64,000 bases of DNA from Plantago ovata (GCA_028274465.1 CM051457.1:49632362-49696361); one strand, 5' to 3'; positions 22,063 to 34,566 are shown, counted from the stretch's first letter. Numbers and translations: made by a program. Notes: generated from the sequence alone by a model not told the origin.

Positions 22063-22696
22063 CGGAGTTCCAGACGTTTGGGGAATGCGTGAACGGTTCG
22101 AGGTGATAGTTTGGTGGTGGTCGATGGTGCGGTTATTAATTCAGGGAGTTTGATCGGTTTGGAGGGTGTTGGGGTCGATTATGGTGATGTGCAGGGGGAT
22201 GAAGTGGCAAGTGGTGCGGTCTTGAGTGACGACCAACATGGGTGTTTGGAGGAGGATCAACAATCTGTGGCCACAGGACCCGCACCAATGCGGGATACCC
22301 CAGAAACTTCTGGAGTGCCCCGCATCGGACCCGTCTTGGTCCCGCACCAATGCGGGCGGCAGCAGCAGGGGACAGAGGTGCCCCGCATCGGACCCGCCTT
22401 GGTCCCGCACCAATGCGGGCGGCAGCAGCAGGGGACAAATAGTCAGCTTCCGATCGAGCAACTAGGGGTTCCAGTAAATGGTGAGGGACAGCAAGCAGTT
22501 ACTCCAGAGGAGTCGGGGCGACCAGATTGCCATGCGGAAGTACGGTTGCTGTGGGATGTTGCGGGGGATTTGGGTTTGGTCGATAGGGCTTCGGAAGGGG
22601 AGGCGTTGAAGTCGTTTGAGGATTATGAAGTGCGGGATAGGAGAGGCGGGGTGAGTATTTTGGGTGGTTCTGGCGTGAATTCAGCAATGGTGATTA
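22063..22696 (+). other. LINE linker between ORF1 and ORF2 with an open frame and an in-frame repeat
   Basis: A 199-residue open frame (22111-22710) overlaps the start of ORF2 by a few codons. It is in the same frame as ORF1 but separated by stop codons, so it may be a displaced ORF1 C-terminus or a leader of ORF2. It contains two nearly identical 63-bp units (about 22314-22440), each coding for VPRIGP-LVPHQCGRQQQGT, and part of a third. No known domain is visible. Confidence 0.5.
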
Positions 22697-24024
22697 ATGC
22701 GGATTCTTAGTTTGAATATTAGGGGGTTGGGAAGTGGGGTGAAACGGAGGGAGGTTGCTGAGTTGGTTCGTAAAGAAAGGCTAGATTTTTTGTGTTTACA
22801 GGAGACGAAGTTAAGTTATGTGGATTGGAGGTTAGTGAGACAACTTTGGGGTTCAGGTGGGTTTGATTGGGTGTTATCTGGTGCTAGTGGTGCTTCGGGG
22901 GGTCTTCTATGTATCTGGGATTCGGGGGTGTTTGTTCGTAGTGGGATGTGGGGAGATGATGAGTTTTTGGAGGTGTTTGGGTTTGGGAAGGCAAGGCTGT
23001 GGGCATTATTAATGTTTATGGTCGTTGTGTTTCCACCGGGCGTGTTCAGCTATGGGAGGCGTTGAAGGAAAGGTGTGCTGGGGGTGGGGCGGTTAAGTGG
23101 TGTTTATGCGATGACTTCAATGTGGTGAGGTGTCCGGAGGAGAGGAGGGGTGTGGGTTTTTCGGAGATGACGCCGGACATGCGGGCTTTTAATGACTTCA
23201 TAGCACAACTGGTGGATTTACTGTTGAATAGGCGGCGGTTCACTTGGTATAGGAAGAATGGTGGGTGTTGTAGTAGGTTGGATCATTTTCTGCTTTCACA
23301 GGGTTGGGTGGATCAGTGGAAGGGTCTAGTTCAGATGGGGTTGAGGCGGCGGGTGTCTGATCATGCCGCTGTCTTGTTAAAGATCGGAAGGTTGGACTGG
23401 GGCCCTCGACCGTTTCGATATATTAGTGGGTGGCATAAGAAGGAGGATTTTGTTGCTTTGGTGCGCAGAGTTTGGGGTTCTCTAGAGGTGGAAGGGTGGG
23501 GTGGTTTTGTTTTGAAGGAGAAGTTAAAGCGTTTGAAGGTGGAGATTCGACAGTGGTGTGGCGGTAACATGGCGGACTTAGAGGGGACAATTTTGGCATT
23601 GACGAAGGAGCTGTTGCGTTTAGATGCCGAGGTGGATGAGGGTGCGCTGGTTGCTATAGGGGAAGTGGGGGAGGACATGTTATTGTCTAATTCTTCGAGT
23701 TTATTGCTGGGGGTTGATGAGGGGAAGTCGAGGCATTATCAGAAAGTTCATGATGACTTGAGAGAGGCGTTGGAGCTCCAGTGTGGAATAAGGTTTCAGC
23801 AATCGAAAGTTCGTTGGGGAAGAGAGGGGGATGCTAATTCGCGGTTTTTTCATGAGTGTGTGAAGAAAAGAGGACGGTTGCGTGCTATGGAGGGGATGAG
23901 AATTAATGGGGTGTGGGTGGATGAGGTGGAGGAAGCGAAGGAGGGGGTGAAGAGGTTTTTTAGTGAGCATTTTCGCCGCCGTGTGGATGGGGTGCTGCGA
24001 GAGATTTGGAGTGTCTTCGGTTAG
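22697..24024 (+). pseudogene. LINE ORF2, endonuclease domain (frameshifted)
   Basis: ORF2 opens with the apurinic-endonuclease-like (EEP) domain: MRILSLNIRGLG at the start, then CLQETK with the metal-binding Glu. The frame changes near 23001-23003 and continues to DDFNVV (usually GDFN) and the catalytic SDHAAVL around 23350-23370. The domain nicks target DNA to prime reverse transcription. The break falls in a run of three G. Confidence 0.8.
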
Positions 24025-25518
24025 GGGAAGGTGTCAGTGTGGAGTTTGGAAGTGAAGAGATTAAAAAAGCGGTGTGGGATTGTGGGTTGGATAAGAGTCC
24101 AGGGCCGGATGGTTTCAATTTTCACTTTTATAGGTTCTTTTGGGAGGAGGTGAAGGGTGATGTCAAACGCTTTATTCATGAGTTTCATGGGAATGCGAAG
24201 TTGGTGGATGGGTTGAATAATACATTCATCACTCTAATTCCTAAGAAAACTAATCCAGTGGCGATTGAGGAGTATCGGCCGATTTCTTTGATTGGCAGTG
24301 GTTATAAGATATTGTCTAAATTGCTAGCTAATCGGTTGAGTGGGGTGTTGGATGAAGTGATCTCTCCGAATCAGTCGGCGTTTGTGGGTTCTCGGAATAT
24401 TATGGAGAGTGTTCTGATTGCCAATGAAGTGGTGAGTGAGGCAAGGAAGAAGAAGAAAGGGTTGTTTGCTTTTAAAATTGATTTGAAAAAGCATATGATT
24501 CAGTGCGGTGGGAGTTTTTGGAGGAGATGATGGGGCGGATGGGGTTTGGGGTTAAGTGGATTCGGTGGATTATGGAGTGTGTGACTACGGCCAAATCTTC
24601 TGTTTTGGTTAATGGTAGTCCTAGCAAGGAGTTCTCATTGGGTAGAGGTTTGCGACAAGGCGATCCGTCATCTCCTTTTCTGTATCGCATTGTGGCGGAA
24701 GGGTTGAGTATGATGATGAGGAAAGCGGTGCTCGAGGGGAAGTTTTTACCATGTAGGGTTGGTCGGGCAGGAGTGTCGGTGTCTCATCTACAGTTTGCTG
24801 ATGATACTCTATTTTTTGGGGAGGCGGTGGATTCGAATGTGGTGGTGTTGAAGTCAATTCTGAGATGTTTCGAAGGGGTGTCTGGCTTGAAGATCAATTT
24901 TCGGAAGAGTTGTTTGGTAGGTTTGGGGGTGGATGATGGTGTAGTCTCGAAGTGGGCGTTGTGGCTGAATTGCATGGTTGGGAATTTTCCCTTCATGTAT
25001 TTGGGTTTGCCAGTAGGAGAACAGGAGAGTAGAGTCGGTTTGTGGAAAGTGGTGGTGGATAAGGTGAAACGTTGGTTAGCTCAGTGGGAACATAAATATC
25101 TCTCTTTCGGTGGGCGCATTGTGTTGTTGAAGTCGGTGTTGGGGGCGTTGCCGATTTATTATTTGTCTTTTTCCTTGCTCCAAGTGCTGTGATACAAGAG
25201 TTGATTGCTCTACAGAGGAATTTCTTGTGGGGTGCTTCTAAGGAAGGAGAGAAAAAGGTAGCTTGGGTGAATTGGGAGTTGGTTTGTATGCCTAAAGAGG
25301 TGGGAAGGTTAGGTGTGAAGAATTTGCGTTTGTTCAATCTGGCTCTTCTTGGCAAGTGGGTGTGGAAGCTGCTTTTGGGCAATACTGAGCTATGGGGGAA
25401 AGTGTTGCATTCCAAGTATGGCTCGATTTGGGAGTGTATGAGGTCGTTGAAAGAAAATCGAACAAAAGGGGGAAGTTGGTCGTTGTGGTGGAGGAATTTG
25501 GTGTCAAGGTGGCGTTGA
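24006..25518 (+). pseudogene. LINE ORF2, reverse transcriptase (three frames)
   Basis: Reverse transcriptase of the L1 type in three consecutive frames (24006-24530, 24503-25192, 25189-25518). Diagnostic motifs in order are KSPGPDGFNFHFYR, LIPKKTNP, YRPISL, NQSAFV, FKIDLKK, LRQGDPSSPFLY, the catalytic QFADDTLFF (near 24793-24819) and GLPVG. The frame changes fall at or near A5 at 24486-24490 and T5 at 25168-25172. The catalytic residues themselves are unchanged. Confidence 0.85.
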
Positions 25519-26426
25519 GTGATTGGTTTATTGAGAATATAGGTGTTGCGCTGGGGTCGGGGACTCAAACTCGCTTTTGGAGTGATCCTTGGGTGGGTGG
25601 TGGTGTGATTCTTAAGGATATGTATCCAAGGCTTTTTCACGTGGAGAGGAACAAGGAGTGTGTAGTTGCGGATAGAAGGGGTGGTGAGTGGGGTTGGGAG
25701 TGGAGGAGGAGATTGTTTGTGTGGGAGACTCGGTTGGTGGAGGAGTTGGAGGGCTTGTGTGATGGTGTGGTGCTGGAGGAGGATCGTCAGGATAGTTGGA
25801 GGTGGCGTGATGGGAGTGGCGGGGAGTATTCTGTTCGGTTGGGTTATAAGGCTCAAGTGGAGTTGTTGCCAACCGTGTCGCCGTGTACAAACGGAGAGGA
25901 CTTTGCTTGGCTTCGGTTTGTGTGGGTGAATTGGGTGCCTTTAAAGGTGGCTGGGTTTCTTTGGAAAGTAACTTGGGATCGCATTCCAACATTGCTAAAT
26001 TTGGTCCGTAGAAATATTATTCAAGGGGATGGTTGTACTGCTTGCAAATTTTGCAATGATGGGGTGGAGTCTTCGTTGCATTTGTTGGTGGAGTGTCCTT
26101 TTGTGTTGGAGGTATGGAGAGGCACGGCGTTTTGGATTGGTGGAAGAGAGGGAAGGGTGGGGTCGGTGGTAGAGGCTATTGAAGGTAAGTTATTGGTAGC
26201 TCCGGAAGTGGATCGTAAGTTAAAGGTGGCCTTGGTTCATGGAGTCTTTTGGAGCATGTGGTTGACGAGGAATGAGGCAATTTTTCAAGGGGTGAGGGGT
26301 TCGACTTTAGATGTGGTGCAACGGGTACAATACTTAGTTTGGCATTGGGCGAAGTGCAAAGGTTTGTTGGGTGCTAATTATCCGTTTACCTCATGGGTTG
26401 TTGCTCCATCTTTGTGTTGGAAGTAG
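25392..26426 (+). pseudogene. LINE ORF2 C-terminus with zf-RVT domain
   Basis: After a frame change near 25511 the ORF continues with the usual post-RT sequence (GSGTQTRFWSDPW). It ends in a zinc-binding zf-RVT domain with FAWLRFVWVNWVPLK, CTACKFC and ESSLHLLVECPF. The stop codon is at 26424-26426, 15 bp before the copia LTR. The length fits the C-terminal third of plant L1 ORF2. Confidence 0.85.
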
Positions 26427-26441
26427 TTGGTAGTGTGTTCT

Positions 26442-27928
26442 TGGTGGTCCCTTTAAACAATAAGAACAGACTAGAGGGGGGGGGGGGTGAATAGTCTTTT
26501 CAAACTTTCGTTGTTTAAAAACTTTCTCAGCAAGGACTTATTACTTTTCAGTAATGAGTTTGCTGATACTTAACTTTCTCAGCAAGCGCAAGTTACTTTT
26601 CAGTAACGAGTTTTGCTGATACTTAAAATCAGAGAGCGGAAGTCTTTGTACAATAAGTGCTTCGTCAGTAAGTGATAGTTTCAACAGGTGAACAGAGTGA
26701 CTATGTACAGATAGATATGCTTTGCTGAAAACTAAATGCGGTAAGTAAATCACACAAACACTTTTATAGTGGTATCTGAGAGTGGCGTAATCTCTCAACT
26801 AATCCACTTTGTCCTTTCTAGGACCGAATCCACTAAGACAAGTTTGAGGTTCCTTACAACACCTATCTAGAGCAATTCAAACAGAAACCAAAGCACACTT
26901 GCTTCGTTTCCAACCTAAATAGACAACACTATGCTCGATTAAGTTCCCCCTGAATTTCACGCCTGAAAGGGTGTATTTTCAGTTAGAGAGGTTTGGGATG
27001 AGATAACTTGATTATAACTTATTCAGCTACAACAAGTAATCTAAGAAACAAAACTTTGAATACTTTGCAGTAAACAAGTTTGATTGTTTCTGGTGTCAAG
27101 ACTTGTTCTTGTTCGAAAGAAAGAACACTTAACTAATTTCTTAGCCGTGTATGTTCTACTTCTTCACAAGTAGCTTTATCAAGCTTTAAGTCTTGAAACG
27201 GATCAATGGAAGTAAAGAGTGTTTGAAGGGTATGTGAGTTTAAGCACAAGTGAGAGTTTGATCACGTTGTTGACACACTTCAACTGTTTTCCGGATGACC
27301 TCTATTTATAGTGAATCAAGGGAGCCGTTTGAATTTCAAATTCTAAGGCTTTGTTCCTTAAGATGTCACTATCTTGCTTTTGTACTTTCAGCAGCGTCCT
27401 TTATTTGTCTTCTAGTCTTCATGTCCTTCGCGTGCATGCTTTGCATTTAATGTTCATTTGAACGAGATTCAAATATGAACGTTGGAGCGCAAATGCAAGT
27501 ACTTTCTGCAAGGAGGTCACATATGTTTTTCAGCAAGTGGTCAGTCTCAGTTTCAGCAAGCACAACCTACTTTGTCGTTTAGATTTTCACTCACTTATGC
27601 AAGCTGTTGCTGAAGTTTCCACTTTCTGAACGGTTCTAAATGCTTCAATAGTTTCTGAACGGTTCTAAATGCTTCAATAGTTTGTTTGTGTAAACAAAGT
27701 ACATCATCAGCAAATGCTTCAATAGGTTGTTTTTCTTTTCAAAAAACAAGATACATCATAAGCGGTTAAAACACCTATCTAGCACCTACTCTAAGTCTTC
27801 AGCAAACATTCCTCTTTTACAATGTCCTCTAAAATTCTAAATTCCTATGGACCTTAAGAGTACTAGTTACTGGACTTTCCTTAATTTAGCATGGTTAATT
27901 GCTCATCAAAATTACAAGTTTCCTAACA
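26442..27928 (-). repeat. Copia LTR A
   Basis: This LTR ends (plus-strand right side) in CCTAACA and begins TGGTGGTCCC, a variant of the TGTTGGTCCC seen in LTRs B and C. It has about 40 bp deleted near 26928 and about 70 bp missing near 27630, plus a short local duplication (GTTTCTGAACGGTTCTAAAT), relative to B and C. On the minus strand CACTATAAATAGAGG (about 27300-27313) is a good TATA box. A poly-G run is at about 26474-26487. Confidence 0.92.
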
Positions 27929-28190
27929 AATTTCCCCCTTTTTGATGTTAGCAATCCATGGCTAAATTAATTGTTACCCTTTTAGAGGTTTCTGATGTTG
28001 AATAAATCAGTTGATTAATACAAGCATACTTGAATAATAAAACAGTAAGCATAAGTAGATTGCATAATCAAAAACCAATAAGAGTCAAAAGCTTTATTGC
28101 TGATAGTTTTCTTTTAGTAAGTTTACAAGAAAGTTCAGAGATAACTACACAAATCAACAAACAAAACTAAACTAAGCTTTTACAAGGGAC
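27929..28190 (-). other. Polypurine tract and 3' spacer next to LTR A
   Basis: Immediately inside LTR A the minus strand reads AAAAAGGGGGAAATT (27929-27943), the polypurine tract priming plus-strand DNA synthesis. The rest of the segment is a non-coding spacer down from the ORFx stop codon. Confidence 0.8.
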
Positions 28191-31100
28191 TTAAGCTCTT
28201 TCAGCAGAAGATTTTCTCAGAATCTCCCTTATACTCTTCTCAACAAGCGCAGAAAATTCAACACAGTCCTTTTCGTAATCTTCAAGTAGCTTACGGACTC
28301 CGAGCTGAATGATCCTTGCGTTCTTGCAGGCGGTATAATGATGTTTTTCAACATTCATTTCTTTGTAGTGCAACACCCACAAGTGCATGCCCCAATTGCT
28401 GGCATGGAGAAGTTGTGTATCTGAATTTCCCTTATTAGCATGAATCTTTCTTAACCAGAGAATATCTTCTTCTTGATCCTTGGCAGTGAGATAGAAATAC
28501 TCATAAGAAATCAAGCCATATTTCTTATTTGACTTCTTGGTTAGAGGGTCAGAGTAATAATCAACATCAATTGGTTTAATTAAATCAGGTTCTTGCTTCA
28601 TTTGCTTGCAAATTGATGTTCTTCTTACCAAGACTTCCAAATTCAACCATCTCCCAGCAATGTTTCTTGGGAAGGGAGGAGGATCCCTTTCTTTTCTTTT
28701 CACCTTCAATTCAATCCAAGTGTACATTTATTCAGTACAGCAGTTGGAAAGAAATCATTTGTCAATACATCTTCCAGCTTTAAGATCCAACAACCATGAA
28801 CATTTCTGATCACATTTTGAGTTGTTTTCTCATTGTTGGTCTTTGTATATTCAATGCCTGAGCCAATGGCAATGCTGGCTAGTCTCTTTTCTTCCTGTCT
28901 TTGCCTTCTTCTTCTTGACTTTGCATTTTCTTGATCTCTTGCTGAAGATCTTGAGTCAGAAGAAAAATATTTTGAGTGGCCAGATGGAGTTAGGTCTGTG
29001 ATTGGTCTAGCTCTTATAGCTTGAGCTATTGTCTGATTGTCATCATCATCATCATCTTCATTCAGATCTTGATGACTCTCAATGTGACAGTATTCATGAG
29101 TTTCAGCAGAAGTTCTTCTCTTTTTCGGATTTGCTGAATTCAACTCAGAATCTGTTTCAGCTTGTCTTTTAGAACTTTGCTCTCTTTCAGCAAGAGTTTC
29201 TATTGTCAATGTTCGTGAAGATTTTCTTTGTTTATCTTCCCCCTTAGACATGGATTGCATCATTGGAGTAATGTGTAGAGAAAAGAACTCATTGCAATTT
29301 TCAGCAAGAGTGCTTAGGCTATTGTACTTCATGATAATTGTCTGCTGATCAGCGGTCAGCTTTGACAATTCTTGTTTTATACTTACCAAATTCTCCTCAT
29401 GTCTGCGCTCATTTTCGACTTTGTCTTCAATGAAAGTCTGAGCCTTTTTCAATGCAGCTTTGCCAGTTTGAGTGCTTGACTGACATCTTCTTCATAGCTT
29501 TTGTGATGTAGAATTATGTCTTTCTAAGCTATGGTAAGAGAAGTAGTGCGTTTCAGCACAGTAGCCAGTATTTTGCCGATGTCAAGCGGACTCTCAGCAA
29601 GCAGTGCATCGTCTTCTACTTTGCAGGCTTTGTGGACTTCCATTAGGGCCAAAATTCTTGGAGTAAAATCCTCCACATGTGGAAACGACACTAAAGTCGG
29701 AGTTAAGGAATGAACTTTAAGCTCAGTAGAGAATTGATCATCTTTGGTCAGCAAATGGCTTCTTATATCATCTCCTACATCATTTTCATCATCAGGAGGA
29801 GGAATTGTAACCACTGCGGGTTCAACTTTCTTTGATTGATCATCTTCATTTGCTGAGAGATCTTCTTCGTCAAGGCCAGCAACCTTGGTTCCTAAATCTG
29901 TAGCTTCATTCCCTTTTGGTTGAGTGGTTGCTGAGGGCAACACTTGAGACTCAACAACTGGAGTTTCACCAGTAGTGACTTTTGATTGAGTGGTTGCTAA
30001 GGGCAACGCTTGAGACTCAATAACTGGAGTTTCACCAGTAGTTAGTGGAAGGGAGGGGACTTCCGTAGGCTTCACTCCTGAAGGTTGAGCAATGTCTAGA
30101 TTCTGCGTATGCCTTGCATGAATCTGTAGACTGTTTTGAAGTGCTCTTTGATAATCTTCATCTAATTCTTCATCTTCAAGGTTTGGCTCAGTGACCTTGG
30201 CATCGAGTAAAGATGACTCGGCATCGAGTAAAGATGACTCGGCATCAGAAAGCTTGTTTTTCCCTAGTTTCAATTCAGCGCGCTTTCTGGCGTACTCTTC
30301 TTCAGTTTCAGCAACTTGTTCAGTTGCTAGAGTACTTGTCTCAGCAGGAGTAGGATTGGATTCTTGTTGCTGACTTGGTGTATGATCAGCTTGCTGATTT
30401 TCAGTATTATGACGTTCAGTCTCAGCAACAGTCAGTTTAAGTCCACCAGCATCAGGACTAGGACCTTGATTATCATCATCGTCATCCTTTTTGTCCTTAG
30501 AATCTTTTCCTTCATCATCACTTGGATCTTTAGGAATGTTCTCATCCTCTTCTTCTTCATCATCGTCCGTCAGTATGACCAACTCAAGATGTTTGTACAG
30601 TGCGATACTTGTAACTTCCTCTTCTTCATTGATTTTTTGGGGATCAGCCACCACGGGTACAAAGGAACCCTTGAGCATCACAGCTTGTTCAGCTGGAGAG
30701 GCACTCTTGAATTTAGCTTTCATATTCTCTCTGATTAGACCAATCAGACTTGAGTTCATGAGCTGAGAATATGTCAACTCTTCTGGAATTATTGAGTGCA
30801 CAAATGTCTCGAGTTTTAGCAGAGAAAGGCGTTTTTTCTCATTGGACAGATGAAGGTGGAGGTCAGAAAAGTCCATCCTTCTGTACCTTTACCAGTTGCT
30901 GACAGACTTAGCAACTCTGTTCAAGGTAGTTTTCTTGAAGTCTGAGTAAAGTTCCTCTGAACTTACTTTCTGATCTTCAGTGATGTGAACCACTTCAGTG
31001 GTCTCCTTTTGAGCCTGAAATAGAATAAAATTAAGTTCAGGAAAGTTTTGGAGAATAGTTTTAGAGTCCAAAGCTGGAACATGATTTACCTGCTGAGATT

Positions 31101-32742
31101 CAGCAAGTTCATGTTGCACACTTGTTTGTGCTGGTACTATTTCCATTGCTTCAGGAGCTTGAGAAACATCCTTGAATTGTTCATCCTGAAATAATTTTAA
31201 GTTAGATACAAGCACTAAGTTTTCAAACTTAGTTGAATTACCAAAAACTTTATCTACCTGCTGAGCAGGAGGTGTGGATTCTGGTGCAGAAGTTTCAGCA
31301 ACCTTCTGACTTGTATCTTGAGAAGTCTGTAAAGAAATCATTATATTAGCAAAAGAATGAGTTTCAGATAGTGAAGTTTTGCTTATGGTTGAGTTAACTA
31401 CCTGCTGAAGAAGGGCAGGTGGTGACTCAGTCCTTTCAGCAATGACAGCTTCTTCAAAATCTGGGACTGGTTCTTCAGCAGACTTCTTTTCTTGCTCTAT
31501 TTGAGAAAGCTGTGCGGGTTCAGAAATCTCCCTTGTCTCTGAAATGACAAGTTGAGCAGAGACATCTTGACCTTTGAGTTCACTGCTTGTCATGAAAACA
31601 TCTACTGATTTGTTGGAGGTGTCTTCAATCTCCAATTCCATTTGCTGACTCAGTTCTGTCAGCACAAGCTGAACTTTGTCAATGGATGTTTTCGGTGAAC
31701 TAGGTCCAGTATTCTCAGCATCACGAGATGCGTCGTCGAATAATGTCTCTTGCGGTGTTTCAACAATCTCTGGGACTTGAACCATTGCAGTTTCAGCAAC
31801 TGGTTCTTCAGGAACTGTGGTTTCAGCAACTTGATGAGTTGCTTGTTCAACAACCATCTTTTCAGCAGCATCAGCAAGTGCAGCGGTTCTCAGATCAGCA
31901 GCAATAACACTTGCTGGTTCCAGAGTCTGATCATCTAGATTATCTACAATGTAGATATCTGGGATTCACGCAGGATTTTCGTTTCCACTGCCTTGAGGTC
32001 TCATCTCAGCAGATGTATCAACATTAAGTTGATTGTTGAAGGCTTCCGCAAACACTTCAACATTGCTGAAGTAGGTTTCAGTAACCACTTCATCAACATC
32101 CGCTGGAGCTTGTGTTTCAGCAACTCCTGGAGTATCATTCGAAAGATCGTGGACAACTGGAACTGACTTGCGAGCCAGTGTTTTCTTCCTTGGGTAATTT
32201 GTCCGTTTCTTCTTAGGGATGGGGTTAGCTGATGACGCTGCAGTCTGAGTGTCATCATCAGCTTTCCTCTTTTTCTTCTTTGATTTTTCCACTTTCTCTC
32301 CAGCAGCAGCATCAGTAGTTGCATTTTCAGCAACGGCTGTTGTGCACGTACCTTGTTGATCACCATCTACAGCAGTTTCATCAACAACTTTTTCAGCTGT
32401 TGGAGCCTTGTCTTGCTGAGTAGTGGTGACAACATCTGCAGCTGTTGTATACCTTTCTTGCTGACTTCTGCTGACAACATTTGTAGTTGTTGTCTTCTTT
32501 GATTTCTTATCAGCAAGCTTATGTGCATTTTGCTTGTAGAAGGCTCTTCCCACATTGCATACTGATTTCTTAATCGACAATGGGTTTCTCAGCTGAATCC
32601 TGAAGTGTTCAAGGATATAGCATATTTTTAGTCCATACATGACTGGGAAGGTAGGTGAGACCTTGTTGTCTTCAACCTTAACCTTGAATTTAGTAACACA
32701 ATCAACAAGTCTATTGAAAATGTACTTTGCCCAGTTGAGCTC
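28191..32742 (-). pseudogene. ORFx, truncated and broken second copy
   Basis: This segment is homologous to the ORFx copy at 34567-39856 but lacks the first third of the protein; it stops exactly at the outer end of LTR B. Open pieces are 31966-32640, 30889-31857, 29524-30876, 28706-29452 and 28191-28727. The breaks are a nonsense codon near 31965 (TGA where the other copy has TCA), another near 30888 (TAA where the other copy has CAA) and frameshifts near 29490 and 28720. It reads through the point where the other copy is frameshifted (near 37990), so together the copies show that ORFx was one long polypeptide. It retains three intron-like in-frame segments (31327-31401, 31186-31257, 31015-31089). 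Confidence 0.8.
31015..31401 (-). other. Three intron-like in-frame segments in ORFx copy 2
   Basis: On the minus strand three segments each begin after CAGCAG with GTAGTT, GTAGAT or GTAAAT, and end in TTTACAG, TTATTTCAG or CTATTTCAG. They lie at 31401-31327 (75 nt), 31257-31186 (72 nt) and 31089-31015 (75 nt). Branch-point-like CTAAT or CTAAC motifs lie 15-30 nt before the first two acceptors. All start in phase 0, are multiples of three and contain no stop, so the ORF stays open whether or not they are removed. Confidence 0.5.
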
Positions 32743-34304
32743 TGTTGGTCCCTTTAAACAACAAGAAAAGACTAGAGGGGGGGGGTGAATAGTCTTTTCA
32801 AACTTTCGTCGTTTAAAACTTTCTCAACAAGGACTTATTACTTTTTCAGTAATGAGTTTGTTGATACTTAACTTTCTCAGCAAGCACAAGTTACTTTTCA
32901 GTAACGAGTTTTGTTGATACTTAAAATCAGAGAGCGAAAGTCTTTGATACAATAAGTGCTTTGATAATTTTAGCAAGTGAACAGAGTGATTGTGTACAAA
33001 TAGATATGCTTTGCTGAAAACTAAATGCAGTAAGTAAATCACAGAAACACTTTTATAGCTGTATCTGAGAGTGGCGTAATCTCTCAACTAATCCACTTTG
33101 TCCTTTCTAGGACTGAATCCACTAAGACAAGTTTGAGGTTCCTTACAACACCTATCTAGAGCGATTCAAACAGAAACCAAAGCACACTTGCTTCGTTTCC
33201 AACCTAAATAGAGAACGAAACCTTGTTCTCCACCAAACTTGGGACTTTTAATCAGCAACACTATGCTCGTTTAAGTTCCTCCTGAATTTCACGCCTGAAA
33301 GGGTGTATTTTCAGGTAGAGAGGTTTGGGATGAGATAACTTGATTATAACTTATTCAATTACAACAAGAAATCTAAGAAACAAAACTTTGAAAACTTTGC
33401 AGTAAACAAGTTTGATTGTTTCTGGTGTCAAGACTTGTTCTTGTTCGAAAGAAAGAACACTTAACTAATATCTTAGCCGTGTATGTTCTACTTCTTCACA
33501 AGTAGCTTTTTCAAGCTTTAAGTCTTGGAACGGATCAATGGCAGTAAAGAGTGTTTGAAGGGTATGTGAGTTTTAAGCACAAGTGAGAGTTTGATCACGT
33601 TGTTGACACACTTCAACTCTTTGCCGGATGACCTCTATTTATAGTGAATCAAGGGAGCCGTTTGAATTTCAAATTCTAAGGCTTTTGTTCCTTAATATGT
33701 CACTTTCTTGCTTTTGTACTTTCAGCAGCGTCCTTTATTTGTCTTCTAGTCTTCATGTCCTTCGCGTGCATGCTTTGAATTTAATGTTCATTTGAATGAG
33801 ATTCAAACATTAACGTTGGAGCGCAAATGCAAGTACTTTCAGCAAGGAGGTCACAAATGTTCATCAGCAAGTGGTCAGTCTCAGTTTCAGCAAGCACAAC
33901 CTATTCTGTCGTTTAGATTTTCACTTATGCAAGCTGTTGCTGAAGTTTCCACTTTCTGAGCAACATGTGCCTTTGTAGATACCAGTCTTCAGAAATCTTC
34001 TAGTCTTCAGTCTTCGAATTATTCAAGTTTCTGAACGGTTCTAAATGCTTCAATAGTTTGTTTGTGTAAACAAAGTACATCATCAGCAAATGCTTCAATA
34101 GGTTGTATTTCTTTTCAGAAAACAAGATACATCATAAGCGATAAAACTAACCTATCTAGCACCTACTCTAAGTCTTCAGCGAACGTTCCTCTTTTAAAAT
34201 GTCCTTAAAATTCTAAATTCCTATGGACCTTAAGAGTACTAGTTACTGGACTTTCCTTAATTTAGCATGGTTAATTGCTCATCAAAATTACAAGTTTCCT
34301 AACA
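32743..34304 (-). repeat. Copia LTR B
   Basis: It begins TGTTGGTCCC and ends CCTAACA, 1562 bp. The polypurine tract (34305-34319) lies on its right, so it is the 3' LTR of the ORFx copy on that side. Its left side abuts truncated ORFx sequence with no primer site. A TATA box on the minus strand (about 33634-33646) matches those of LTRs A and C. A poly-G run is at about 32775-32784. Confidence 0.92.
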
Positions 34305-34566
34305 AATTTCCCCCTTTTTGATGTTCGCAATCCATGGCTAAATTAATTTTTACCCTTTTAGAGGTTTCTGATGTTGAATAAATCAATTGATTAATGCAAG
34401 CATACTTGAATAATTAAACAATAAGCATAAGTAGATTGCATAATCAAAAACCAATAAGAGTCAAAAGCTTCATTGCTGATAGTTATCTTTCAGTAAGTTT
34501 ACAAGAAAGTTCAGAGATAACTACACAAAATCAGCAAACAAAACTAAACAAAGCTATTATAGGGAC
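34305..34566 (-). other. Polypurine tract and 3' spacer next to LTR B
   Basis: The minus strand reads AAAAAGGGGGAAATT (34305-34319) directly beside LTR B. The rest is non-coding sequence between the ORFx stop and the polypurine tract, very similar to 27929-28190. Confidence 0.8.

Larger units (their letters stand above)
20572..26441 (+). mobile_element. L1-type LINE, 5' and coding part
   Basis: This is a non-LTR retrotransposon with an RRM-containing ORF1, then endonuclease, reverse transcriptase and zf-RVT domains. It is cut at 26441 by the copia complex, and its 3' UTR resumes at 57030-57885. ORF2 is split by five frame changes, each consistent with loss of one base. No target duplication was found at the ends. 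Confidence 0.88.

Noticed and set aside
24993..25856. A 287-residue Pro/Thr-rich open frame on the minus strand
   Set aside because: It is antisense to LINE ORF2 in a strand with strong G/T bias; no domain or start context supports it.
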